DNA of 64,000 nt from Scleromitrula shiraiana (lineage: Eukaryota > Ascomycota > Leotiomycetes > Helotiales > Sclerotiniaceae). The translations under genes and the position numbers were made by a program. Numbering within the stretch: position 1 is the first letter of the stretch; each line of letters starts with the position of its first letter. The stretch covers positions 481,001-545,000 of the forward strand of contig JABELC010000008.1 of assembly GCA_028455995.1 (NCBI GenBank). The letters run 5' to 3'. Under the pieces are notes generated by a model. The model was not told where the DNA came from. It saw only the letters and a list, made by a program, of their open reading frames with translations, and did no database searches. Positions 10,626-21,495 of this stretch are shown here, piece by piece.

Positions 10626-12952
10626 ATGTCGCCAGGTGGGGTCTTTTCAGAGACATTTCAAACCATCACATCTACCAAATTGTTAGAGTTGTCAAAGAAG
10701 CGTAACGACTTTTCAGCTAGAAAAAAAAGCTCTAAAGTTCAAATGGAGCCGTGAAGGTATTCAAGGAAAAAAGCTTCGATTATTACTCGATGGCGTGAAG
10801 GAAAGCTTTTCTATTCAACCATCACCCATCACCAAAAACCGTCCCCGTGCTCGCACTCATGACCAACTTGAAATTCTCATCAACAACCTCGAACAATTTC
10901 TTGCACAATCGGAGTATGATCCATCAATCTCATCGAAATAAATGGGAAAATGGGAACAATCTGTATTACAGCAGTTGGATATCCAGTCATCAAAGTATCA
11001 ATATGCCAGTCTGTACGGCCAATTAGTCACGGAATGGCTTTCGTCGGAACGACGTGCCCCTGTTAAAGTTAAAGAAACAGCAAATACCCCCGAAGGATTT
11101 GAGAAAATCAAACAAGATAGCGTTGCGAGGAAAGCAAGTCGAGTACAATGGGAGGATCTTGTATTTGAACCATTTGAAAAGGATCAAATTGCCATCTCGA
11201 CATATCTTCGTAATCTTTTCGGAAACGATGGCAACAACAAACAAACCATTAAAGCTCTTGATGCTTTGAGAAAGAAGGTTGAAGAGTTCGAGATGACATT
11301 GGCTGCCCCGAGAAAATTTAATGAACCAGTTCTACGATGGGCAATCAACGGCCTGGTAGCTTCAGGTTTATTTCGGAAGAAAAACGTGCAGCTTTGAAGG
11401 ACTTCTTGGCCAGTCCTGTCATCTTGAACGAGGTTGCTGCTGTTCTCAATACACGCATTACCGCATTAGATACATGGGAGTGGGAGATGGATCTGGCCGT
11501 CGAACAGAGGAGACATATGAATGGAACTCATCATATGTTCATCGATGAGGATCTTCTCCAAAATCTTTTCTTACAGTACATCGGAGTAATTGACTTGTTC
11601 CAGATCCGAATTCGATAATTGGAATCCCTCACTTCCCCATTCAACAATACTCTGCGTTCTTGAATTCTTTGGACTCTCCCAAACGTGGATGCGATTTTTC
11701 AAAAACTTCCTCGAAGCTCTATTGAAGTTTCTCGATGATGATTCATCCACTGAAGCTCGCATTCGAAAACGTGGGGTTCCCAGCGCTCATGCACTTTCTT
11801 CAATTTGTGGTGAAGCCATTGTTTTTTGTCTTGATTATGCCGTCAATCAACAAACCGATGGTGCTCAACTCTATAGAATGCATGATGACTTTTGGATTTG
11901 GTCATCTCAACATGAAACTGTGGTCAAGGGTTGGAAAGCGATTGAGAATTTCTCCGAAATCACGGGTGTTACTCTGAACAAAAGCAAAACTGGCATAGTA
12001 CGAATCACATCCGACAGGATAAAATTCGGCAAAGAAGCTCACATTGATCCCATTCTACCCACAGGAGAGATCCGCTGGGGGTTTCTCTAACTGTCCTCCA
12101 CAACAGGCCGATTTGTAATTGATCAAACGATCGTCAAAGAACACGTTTCGGAACTTCAAACGCAGCTTCTCAATAAGAAGTCGGTATTTGCTTGGATCAA
12201 AGCTTGGAATACATACGCCGGAAGATTTTTCAGCAGCAATTTTGGTAAACCCGCCAACTGCTTCGGAAGAAAGCATGTTGATGCTACGCTTTCTAGTTTC
12301 AAAAAAATTCAACAGCAAGTTTTTACCGACACAAACGTAATCATGCATTTAAAGGATATGTTGAAATCTCGATTCGATCTCGAGGATATTCCGGAGGGAT
12401 ACCTTTACTTCCCAACTAGTCTAGGCGGCCTCGACCTTCACAATCCATTTATAGGACTACTTCAATTGCAGGGTTCGGTGGTTGAAGATCCGGATAAATT
12501 GATTAAAGATTTCTTGGTAGCAGAACAGGAAACATACCGGAAGGCTAAGATGGCTTGGTTGAAAAATGCTGCAGGTTCAACTGGTAAAGACCGTTTAACT
12601 CACCTGTCTTCTGATGAACCAGAGGAGTTTATGAGTTATGAAGGATTCGTTTTGGGTAGAGAAGATTTCATGTCATCTTCAAACGAGGATGAGGGAAATC
12701 TGCATAAATTCTTTTGGGAGATTGCTGGAGCAACCGGGTGCAGAGACAGTGGAGTTGGATTATATGGATGAATTTATGCTGAGGGGTGTGGTGGCAGAAG
12801 TTATGGATGATGGGTATTGGAAATGGGTGGTTAAGCTTTATGGAGAAGGAATGAAAGAAAAGTTTGGAGGGCTGAGTATAGTTGATAAGGGTGTGTTGCC
12901 GATTGGGATGGTTAATTTGTTTAGAAGTGGAAGAGTTAAGTTGCAGGGCTAA
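10626..12952 (+). pseudogene. rvt: rvt (reverse-transcriptase-related cellular gene), broken and internally deleted
   Basis: Related to the rvt family of single-copy, domesticated reverse-transcriptase-like genes of fungi and other eukaryotes. The N-terminal part encodes the family's helical region leading into WEQSVLQQLDIQSSKYQYASLYG. The C-terminal part carries SLPHSTILCVLEFFG, a KRGVPSAHALSSICGEA block, the catalytic-type LYRMHDDFWIW motif (Asp-Asp codons 11884-11889), GVTLNKSKTG, FGKPANCFGRKHVD, IPEGYLYFPTSLGGLDLHNPF, and the family C-terminus LPIGMVNLFRSGRVK. The reading frame is broken by a shift in an A-run near 10720-10735, a TAA at 10939-10941, a shift near 11340-11390, a junction near 11580-11615 where the middle of the RT domain is missing, a TAA at 12088-12090, and a shift near 12730-12760. 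No simple intron repairs the stops. The gene is therefore dead, though still readable along most of its length, so inactivation looks recent. Confidence 0.85.
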
Positions 12953-13551
12953 GTTTGGAAACAGAATTGATTAGGAAATGGGTTGACTTTCTTGGGGCTT
13001 TTTGACAGGTTAGGATTGATTATGGAATTATGAATGGATATAATCTATGGTATTTTATTATTTTGTGTATTTGGATAGCGAATGATGGCCATGGACAGCA
13101 CAGATTGATCAATTAGGTTTTTTCACTAGCGTTTCTTCAATCACATACAGCATCAGCATAAATGTGTAAATGAGATAGTCTCTACTTGACATCAGACCCG
13201 GAGAAAGTATATATCTGATTATGAACAAATTCGGATTCCTTCTGTCCTTTCTCCTCTCAATTTTGTTATGCAACTACCAAGATATACATATGATAAACAC
13301 ACTATAATTGAATACAAACATCCAGCCATTGAGTAAAAGACTTGCATAAGCTTTAATCTCATATAACTTTTGTTTATTTGCAACAAACCCAGCAAAATAA
13401 CAATGAAGAAATTCCCCCATTAATTCAAGAGAAAGGCATAGACAAAGCCCTTGCAATTAATTAGCTTATATCAGCCTTCCCGTATTTATCCAAATTGTGT
13501 TGGAAGTATTGCATCTACATTATTCCACCAAATATACCATTAATATACAAT
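12953..13551. other. Intergenic region between the rvt relic and the cupin gene
   Basis: Nothing coding is seen. It is the 3' flank of two convergent units (rvt on + and cupin on -) and is moderately AT-rich. Confidence 0.5.
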
Positions 13552-14258
13552 CTACTTCTTCTGCACAGGAATAGTAGCATAATAGGCCATCGCTGCAGAG
13601 TTGACTTCCGGAGTCATCTCTTTTCCCTCAGCGATCAAGCTACTAAGTAATTTGAAGTAATGAATATAGAATGCCTATATACCCATCTCATCAGTTGATT
13701 GATTTCATAGAGAAGCCAAGCCAAGCCAAGCCGAACAAAACAGAACAAAACATGTTACAACATACCGGAGTAAAAGTGTTAAAAAATCTGGCCTCTTCCC
13801 CAGTCTCATTACTGAATGTATGTGGTGCCCTAGTCGGTACAACCACATAATCACCCACGGCGGCTTCAATCTTTTGAGCCTTCAATCCGGTTGCTGGATC
13901 TTCTGGCACGTGAAATGTTATTACCCCTTTAGTTACGAGGAACGTTTCGTCGTGCATCTCGTGCCAGTGAGCGGGAGGCCCGGGGGTATGAGCTGGGATG
14001 ATTAGTTCAACAGATGATATGCGGTTATCTGATAGATGTTAGTGAACAGATATGGATGGATAGGTCATTGAAAGAGAAGTTGCGTATTGTTAGGTTGGGC
14101 AAACAAAAAGAATTGATAATTTAAATACCAGTTCTTGACCCATCTTCCATAATTCGTAGTTTGACACTACCAAGTGAGATGATTTCTCCAGTCTCGGCTT
14201 TTACAAAATTGACGGGTATATTTGGTGTAGGGACAATTGGTGCAGCTGGGGTCGTCAT
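13552..14258 (-). CDS. Cupin-fold protein (single-domain cupin_2, putative small metal-dependent dioxygenase-like)
   Basis: Three exons on the minus strand (14258-14129, 14028-13766, 13674-13552) join in frame to 171 aa. Cupin motif 1 is visible as Gly60...His64-x-His66-x4-Glu71-x6-Gly78. Motif 2 is Gly102-x5-Pro108...His113-x3-Asn117. The His64/His66/Glu71/His113 set is the usual metal-binding tetrad, so the barrel should bind a divalent metal. An N-terminal 43-residue segment contributes the first strands; the C-terminal helix (FYIHYFKLLSSLIAEG) is typical of monodomain fungal cupins annotated as quercetin-dioxygenase-like. The substrate cannot be assigned. Introns are 100 and 91 bp with GGTATTT and GTATGT donors. 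There is no signal peptide, so a cytosolic location is inferred. Confidence 0.87.
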
Positions 14259-14807
14259 TTTTGGAAGATATATGAAGAGTATTTTCAACCTTGGGTCTGG
14301 AGAAGAATTAATTGATACAGAATTTTGCTATAGATACAATTGTTAGATGAAAGGAAGATGATGTATAAAATTATTCAACAAGCTGCGGATTACTTCCGCA
14401 CGGACTGTATGTAATGATGTTTCGCTGGAATGTGGCATTCCAATGCGGTCGCATCGCATTGTTAGTTCAAGCTGGAAGGTTTTAATGGAATTTTTAGACG
14501 AAAAAACAATGAACAGAGCCATGGGGTAACATTAGTCTCATGATTTGGTGACGATCATGACGAGGTGGTGTTAAAATATTAACTCTTTTAGCAGTGTTGA
14601 CGAAGAGAGGAGATGACGTTTGGACCCCGTCAGTGCAAATGCTCGCCCCCCCGCAAAGGAAGATAAAATGAGAAATTCTATTATGAATGGGTATTCATGT
14701 ACTGTATACTGTAACGATGTTTCTATGTGCGTTGGTGCTAGTTCTCTCCCATCTAGTGATTTGTCAAACTTTGATCTATCCGTCAATATGCCACCATCAT
14801 TCCACCA
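14259..14807. other. Cupin upstream region
   Basis: Promoter side of the minus-strand cupin gene and 3' flank of the minus-strand secreted-protein gene. Short open frames here have no recognisable content. Confidence 0.45.
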
Positions 14808-16400
14808 CTACCTTCCAAAATCCCAATATCCTCTGCGATTTTCAACATCATCCCTATTGATACAACTTGGAGAGAAATGATCCTCTGGGGACCCCCAAGG
14901 CCAGACTGCAACGTAACATACTTCATCGTAAGCACATTTTCCGCATTCGAGCCAAGTGCTCCAATTCAAATAATCAATCAACTTCTTGATTATTTCCTTT
15001 GCTTTCTTTTCTTTCTTGGCTTCTTTTCCTTCACTGCCTTCCAAGAGCTCTCTTACTTCATACAATGTACTGCATATTCTATGCGATACTGTAAAAATAG
15101 AAGTATGAATCAAGTGATCTGCATCCGTTTTTGGCTCGACGGAACCGAGATAATGGTTCGCACATTTCTCGATTGAAGAAGGAATATCAATGTTCGAATA
15201 ATCAGTAAAGAAATTCAGCAGCACTTTAATGTCGAGTAGTATGGCTGATTGATCTACTCCATCCTCAATCATGAACTTAAGACGATCCGAGTACCGTGTT
15301 ACAATCATATCAACAATACCTTGCCAATCGATCTTCTCATTGTTTTCCTCTCCCCGAAACAATGATAAAACGTCTGAACGAATTCTAAATAGTTGGTCTG
15401 CATCGGAAGGGTCTACTGTTCTCGGCAGTTCCGGGCGAGTAGCATCGGGATTGGTGAGATTCACAGGATAAAAGAAAGCCGAGATCATAGACGAATAATT
15501 AACCTCTACTCGTCCCCCAGTTATACCTTGGTATCTATACCCAACAGCACGCACGTACTCAAACCGTCCAATATTGTTTCTCCCATGGTATGGATGGGGC
15601 CGTTGTGTTGCCGATACAAACTCCAGACCCTCAGTGAAATTGCAGAGAATAATTTCGAAACCGGCTTCCATGCGCAGGAAGCCTTCAATTCCCGATTGCT
15701 TGCCTATTTCACAGAGATCGGCAGCCCGAATCCAATCATTGTTTGGGGCGGTAGAAGCCCTGGATAGATTGCGGACAATATAATCGGTGGAGTCGAGTGT
15801 TCCCATGCTTGTCTTCCCTGCGCTCATTCCATCAATGTATAAGAGTTTGGTGAGAGGACGAGAAGTACGATAGTGGTGGAGGTAGCCGTTTCCCCCATCT
15901 TCATCTTCATCTTCCACGGTAAAATCGTCATTAAGACCCCTTCTAAGTTCGGATGACGAATGAACATCATCCCGTATATGTGGATGATATCCTGGTGGAT
16001 GGCCACCGGGACCGCCTTTACCAGGGCCATCACCGGGCTTTTTACCATGTGAAGAACCTCTCCTTGGTCCCGCAAAGACTTCTGCATGTTCGATTTCAAA
16101 AGCTAACCACTCCATTCCCTTCACAGGTTCGCTCGTAGATGTTCCATGATAGAACGATGTTCCTTTTGGTACTGTAGCTGGAAAAAACGACATGCCATTG
16201 TGTTTCAGAGAAGATCCCCATTGTCGCATAGATGAGTGAATGGCACTGAATACATGAGGTGCATTTTCGCGTGCATATTGTATACTAGGACCATGAGATA
16301 TCTCATCCAATAGAGGAGACCGATCAGGAAGTGCGTCAACAGTGAGAAAAAGGAGTAATGGCGAGAGAACTATCGGAATTGATCGCATCTTTACTCTCAT
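14808..16400 (-). CDS. Secreted protein of unknown function (530 aa)
   Basis: A single uninterrupted frame from ATG 16400. The N-terminus has a basic start and a hydrophobic core (IPIVLSPLLLFLTVDA), a clear signal peptide with likely cleavage near residues 23-25. The mature protein begins with a block (APHVFSAIHSSMRQWGSSL, GTSFYHGTSTSEPVKGMEWLAFEIEHAEVFA) that I recall being conserved in unnamed secreted proteins of filamentous ascomycetes. A Gly/Pro/His-rich and acidic insert (about 115-185) separates it from a second folded region with several N-glycosylation sequons (NLS, NFT, NYS, NLT, NWS) and cysteines near the C-terminus (CGKCAYDEVC). No catalytic motif or membrane anchor is recognised. 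An alternative in-frame ATG lies four codons downstream. The function is unknown; being secreted, it could act at the wall or outside the cell. Confidence 0.82.
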   Translation of the reverse strand: MRVKMRSIPIVLSPLLLFLTVDALPDRSPLLDEISHGPSIQYARENAPHVFSAIHSSMRQWGSSLKHNGMSFFPATVPKGTSFYHGTSTSEPVKGMEWLAFEIEHAEVFAGPRRGSSHGKKPGDGPGKGGPGGHPPGYHPHIRDDVHSSSELRRGLNDDFTVEDEDEDGGNGYLHHYRTSRPLTKLLYIDGMSAGKTSMGTLDSTDYIVRNLSRASTAPNNDWIRAADLCEIGKQSGIEGFLRMEAGFEIILCNFTEGLEFVSATQRPHPYHGRNNIGRFEYVRAVGYRYQGITGGRVEVNYSSMISAFFYPVNLTNPDATRPELPRTVDPSDADQLFRIRSDVLSLFRGEENNEKIDWQGIVDMIVTRYSDRLKFMIEDGVDQSAILLDIKVLLNFFTDYSNIDIPSSIEKCANHYLGSVEPKTDADHLIHTSIFTVSHRICSTLYEVRELLEGSEGKEAKKEKKAKEIIKKLIDYLNWSTWLECGKCAYDEVCYVAVWPWGSPEDHFSPSCINRDDVENRRGYWDFGR

Positions 16401-18956
16401 GACCGCCTAGACCGCTACTATTTATCAAGTAGTGGGTTAAGGGTGAATAGAATTGTATAGAAGAAAGAAGATAAAAGAACAGGACGAACCAGAGAGCGAA
16501 ATGCTCTCCCATTTATTACATTATCTACATCATCGGGGGCACATTACGCGCCAACAATGAATAAGGTTGGTTATGGATACTCTTACACGCAGCTTACGGC
16601 GACGCGCCCTAAAAATAGTTTTATCTTATCAATCAGTTCATCAATCAATCAGGGTTCCCATGCCAAACCAATAAACGTGGCTCATGCAGTAAGCTCCAGT
16701 TCGCCCTGATCTGCATGACTGTGGCACAGCTCGAGCACCGTTCACCGCTCTGGATGAATTTTACAGTCGGTTCCAGGTTTGTCTAGCCATTCATCATTGT
16801 AGTAGTCATTTTGAAAGTCTGAGAAATGGAACTCAACGGGACGGGTTATGTAGCTAGCATGATAGATAGGCGAGGTAGGGCAGCATCCGGTTTCTGCTCA
16901 GGCCGAGGTCTCACATTGGGAAGCATTGATCAGAAATTGAGAATGAGGATGTTGATGATAGTTACGACTACCTTTGTCTACGTCCAGCGTATCACTCCAG
17001 TTCAATTCTAAAGCAGAAAATACAAGATCGGTTTTCAGGAGAACAAACCAGTTCCCATCTCTTGCGCGAGAGATGGCAGTCTCGGGTATCAGCGTACTCA
17101 TTTCGATCAAGTATCTATGAATATATAAAAGAGAATGAAGGAATTGCCATGAATATGGAGCATGAGGTAGGATTCTCTCTATGATAACGACTCTAGCATG
17201 GAATGGTATGGTCTTGACAGTAGGGGTGGAAATGACGGTTGATCATGAAACGATTTATAATTCCATCTTATGTGAGTAAATTTACATTAGTCACCTAATT
17301 ATGATGTTACTCGACTGACAAAGTATAGCTCTGGTTGCAGGTTCGAAGTTGATAGGTTCTTTTGTATCAATCCTTTTGTTCGCATCGCCAAAGTCTAGAT
17401 GATCTGGGCATAATATTCTTATTCAATGTTGATAGAGTTGATATTTAGAATCTAGATAAAGGTGCACCAGAAGTGGAAGTTTCCTATCTGAATAAAAACC
17501 ACATTCAACGTCCAAGTCTCCAACAAAGGTTGCTGCACCAATATTCTTTTTCTTTTATGTACATGTCGTAGTTTGTCTGCCTATGATCAAGCCTCCCAAA
17601 TCCTTCGGGGCAAAACTTATCTTGAGAAGATAATGGAGATCTATATTAAAGGCAAACGCCAATTTTGGCATTCGGCATGGGGGATTCTGGGGACCTTAGG
17701 GATGAATTATTCATTTGATGATATCGTTCCTTGTACTTCTCTTCCCCTCTCATCTCACTCTTCTCTTTAACAAAATAGGTCAACTGGTGGGTTAGGTCCT
17801 ATCAGAAGCCCTATGTTCTGAATAGCTAGATACTATCGCTACTTCATTGCACTGGTCCAAAATTTGTTCCAAACCTCTGCCACACAATACAAATTTACGT
17901 TCAAGTAGTAATACCCTTGATCAGACCCAAAAAATTAGCCTCTTATACGGGGAGTAGAGAGTAACAATATTTAAGGTTATCTAAACATGGGATGGAGCGG
18001 GGTAAGATGGTGCGAACCTGTTAATAATCCCGATGAAGTCCTATCACCGCTTATCAATGTGATTTCCTTTAGACGACCCTCTTTTCGGGAGCACGCCGCC
18101 AAGAAGTTAAAAGGCAGTAAAGGATTGCGCCGCGACTTCATATCCGGTGGTTGGACCACCGACAGGCCATAGTGTGTTGGAATGGCGAAAGTATTAAGTA
18201 CCATCAAGGCCGCCTTGGGTCAATCGTATGTTTCGCGATGAGGCTTAGCAGAGCTCATCAATCAACTGATTAGACTATCCAATTGACACGCTTGCATTAA
18301 CTTGGACAGATAGAATCTAAATCGAGAAGAGTCCCTATACTCTACTTACGTGAGCATATTCAGTGAGTCAGCTGCCTTACTAAATAATTTCTAAACTTGA
18401 TTGTACGAGATTATCGAAGATTATACGGCAGAAATCGGCCCCAGTAAGAACCTTATGTCAGCCACGGCCTTTGAACGAGTCTTCAATTCTTCAACGACCA
18501 TTTGACTGTATCGTTAAGCCGTCTATTACCAGCTCACAACGTCGGGATTTCTGGAGTTCTCGGAGACGTAACATATCGATACTGATATGAGAAACACTTG
18601 TGATCTATCGATCCATGTCGAACATTATTAAGGCAGTGACGACATCTTTTTGAGGCTTCGGCCATACTCATTCAGACCTATTTGTTGTACCTTCGATCGT
18701 TGAATATGATAAAGTCGCCAGCTCAAGCTTTGTGGTCGCTGACATGAGTTTTGACCTGAGTTTTGACCTGAGTTTTGACCTTTCAATCGAGATTTCTGCT
18801 TTGAGAAAGTCTTAAGAAGTATGGGTTTGTTTTCTATAAAGGCAATTGAGTTTACTCCCCTTTGATCTGTCGGAACATCAAAACATTAATCTCTCATCTT
18901 ACTATACTTGAACCATCGTTATCTTTTTCAGTCTATACAAGCAATAATCCTACAAA
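16401..18956. other. Gene-free stretch of 2.5 kb
   Basis: Upstream of the secreted-protein gene and of the orphan gene. Open frames (for example 17573-17770 and minus 17977-18207) are short and resemble nothing known to me. A tandem 12-bp repeat lies at 18746-18781. Confidence 0.45.
18746..18781. repeat. Perfect tandem triplication of a 12-bp unit
   Basis: Three exact copies of GAGTTTTGACCT sit about 180 bp upstream of the orphan gene's start codon. They could be a minisatellite or a repeated factor-binding site; the sequence alone does not decide. Confidence 0.8.
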
Positions 18957-19880
18957 ATGCCCAAAAAGTCAGACCAAGCAGGGCCACACTCCAAGCGCCC
19001 AAAAGCTTCAAATAGAGAACAATCAACATCTGCATCTTCAAGCAGCCAACAACCTCCACAATATTACACATCTCTTGAAATCGCAACTCCCAGAGGGAAG
19101 GTTCCATCTCTGAAGTACTCAGACGTCAACGGAAAGCTCGTGAAAGATGCGAATGGTGAATTAGATTATGGGGGTTTACTAATTACATCTTTCTCGAAAG
19201 ATAGTACTGGGTTCTATAAAGACCCAGAGGGGCGGTACGACTGTCGAGGAAATCCTCTGACAATACAGGCAATTGAGGCAAGAGATTATCGCCGAAAGAA
19301 GAATCTAGCAGATCACTATGGCGGGGCTCCACCGTCTCTTCCTGAAGTACATCAGGAACTTCCACCAAACAGCCCGCTACCAGGCTATTATGATAGATCA
19401 TGGGCAGTATCAGGCAAAGTCGAGGAGGATTTACTTGACACGGTCGGTGACCCGCTTATAGGAATACCAATCCGTACCAACTCGAAGAAACCCCCGTTGC
19501 CCCAAAATTACTTCAAAAGAGACTTGCCAGTTTATCAACCAGGTACATCGGCAAACTTATATAGGGCTACGACTCCGCCGCCTGTCAGCAGAAAGGTAAC
19601 GAAGATTACAGGGGGGTCTGGATTTGGTGGGAGATCCTATGAGAGTTCTCAAGAAGACAGCCCTGAAAGGAGAAGAAGAACTCGTGAGAGTTCTGGTGAT
19701 GACTTTTCCGATCCACAGAATGAAAGTGATCCCCAAAGTTCATTGTTATTCGAAATGAGCGATTCTGACAACGGAAAGGGAAAACGAGCCGAAAAAGCAA
19801 AAAGACATACATCTAATAGTGATGTACATGCTACCAGCCATCACAATAGCCATAGAAAAAAAAACCGTTCCAACTTTTAG
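18957..19880 (+). CDS. Orphan low-complexity protein (307 aa), with a decayed paralogue downstream
   Basis: Family not recognised. A single frame from ATG 18957 encodes a basic Ser/Gln-rich N-terminus. A compact segment follows (about residues 35-105: ...TPRGKVPSLKYSDVNGK... and SFSKDSTGFYKDPEGRYD), then a proline-rich middle and a Ser/Arg/Lys/His-rich C-terminus (ERRRRTRESSGDD, KAKRHTSNSD). There is no signal peptide, and the basic tail suggests a nuclear or nucleic-acid-associated protein. The frame ends right after a nine-A run (about 19856-19864). The next frame continues for over 40 codons with the same Ser/His/Lys bias to a stop at 20011-20013, so the annotated end may reflect a one-base slip or an unrecognised intron. 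The compact segment is the part shared with the relic at 21.1-21.5 kb. Confidence 0.65.
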   Translation: MPKKSDQAGPHSKRPKASNREQSTSASSSSQQPPQYYTSLEIATPRGKVPSLKYSDVNGKLVKDANGELDYGGLLITSFSKDSTGFYKDPEGRYDCRGNPLTIQAIEARDYRRKKNLADHYGGAPPSLPEVHQELPPNSPLPGYYDRSWAVSGKVEEDLLDTVGDPLIGIPIRTNSKKPPLPQNYFKRDLPVYQPGTSANLYRATTPPPVSRKVTKITGGSGFGGRSYESSQEDSPERRRRTRESSGDDFSDPQNESDPQSSLLFEMSDSDNGKGKRAEKAKRHTSNSDVHATSHHNSHRKKNRSNF

Positions 19881-21140
19881 TGCCAAAGTTGACAACCGAA
19901 GTTCTTCTGCATCTAACAATGATATCAAACACCACACTACAAAACATTCACAGAAACGCTCAAGCAAGCACAGTCATGGAAATGGAAGCGATCTTGAAGA
20001 TAACGCTAATTGATGAAGTCAAGTGTCATTCATTCATCAGTTGAAGTGTTTACTTTGCTTAAAATACTCTCCTCCAAAACACACCTCCAAGAGGAACTCT
20101 TACTTCAGGTTCTTCTTTGCTCTTTGTCTTCCACCCACTATTTTTGAATCCTCTGGGGATTGGCGTTATGGATAGCTTTTGTTTTTAGATTTTGATTGCT
20201 TTTAAGTTTAAAATTCGGAGTTAGGGATTTTTGCCATTTTTGCTAGAAGCGATTTGTATTTATCCGAATCGAGCAATCGGTTTAGTAAGTAGTCTACGAG
20301 AAAGGGATGATTGAGTAGAATATATTTGCTAGGCAATAAATTATCCATACACAAAACCATCTTTATGAAACGTTATCATAGTTCTTTCGAGATTGCAATG
20401 TAATCGACGCGAATCTGGTTGAATCGGGAGGGGTAGTAATTTGCCGTATATCCTTTTGATATCCACTGCAGCACGTATAAACTCACGCGATCGTTACCAT
20501 GATGGGTTTGTTTGTTTCTTATTACCTTACTCGGGTCAATATTAAGTCCTCTTGGTTAAGGCCTTGGGTCAAATTCGGTATCGAGATGAATATTGTCGAA
20601 TCCTAAAATGACAGAATCTGGCTATTACGCTGACTATGGCGGTGAGTAGAGGGCTGTGCTGATCTCAAAAGTTGACACAAACCACCAAATGATAATTTTG
20701 ATCCTGATTAATGGTGATCAGTTGGTGGTTTATGTGTTGTCATGGTAGCAATGAGGAAATGGGCCTGCGCGGCTAGGGACCATGGATTGGCACGAATTGA
20801 GCAAATACCAACAAATTGGACCCAAGAGGAAGCCCCGAATCGGATGCTGACACAATTGATTGTGTATTGCGCAATTTAGCGGCTAAACATTTTATGAAGG
20901 CAAATGAATCGGTTTTGGCCTAATCGGGAGTAAGAAAACCAATTTTAAATAAATGCTTGGTTTATCAACAAGCCACATGTAGACCTGATGGTCGGTCTGC
21001 AATAGAGGAAGGTTTACGACTATTTCAATCGAGATACATTGATACCATTTGTGATAGGCTCTTCATTGGTTAATGATTAGATTGTATGCAATTCATCGAA
21101 AATAATACCACTATTGGCAATCCTACCGAAGAGTTAAGGG
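19881..21140. other. Region between the orphan gene and its relic paralogue
   Basis: The first about 130 bp may be the true C-terminal coding part of the orphan gene. The rest holds no supported gene; composition is ordinary. Confidence 0.4.
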
Positions 21141-21495
21141 AAAGGGGAAGACAGAATCCAACACTGGAAAGCAAACTTCTTTGCCTGCCAGACCTTCGAA
21201 ATCCGCAACTGGCGGCATCTCCAACTTATTAATGAACACAAGCTCTTCAAACACTTCAAGCAACCAAGCACCTCCGGAATACTATTGAATAATCTTACAG
21301 GTGCTCCTCGAAAAGATGTTAAACTTTACAAAATAAAACCAAGTGAACGTGGTGTTGACGTAAAGTTAAGCAGCAAGGGTGATTAGGATGCCTGGGGACA
21401 TAAAGTTACATCTTATTCGAAAGACAGCAAAGGATTGTATCTTGACCCTGATGGATGCTATATTAACCCTAACCCTAGAATTTTGAAACCGCCTA
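21141..21495 (+). pseudogene. Decayed paralogue of the orphan gene at 18957
   Basis: Translating with frame changes gives a Ser/Asn-rich lead (NTSSSNTSSNQAPPEYY) matching the SSSSSQQPPQYY segment of the 18957 protein. It is followed by APRKDVKLYKIK, then VTSYSKDSKGLYLDPDGCY, matching TSFSKDSTGFYKDPEGRYD. Stops (a TGA just after PPEYY and a TAG in the middle) and frame changes make it non-functional. The two copies lie in the same orientation about 2 kb apart, consistent with a tandem duplication in which one copy decayed. Confidence 0.7.
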
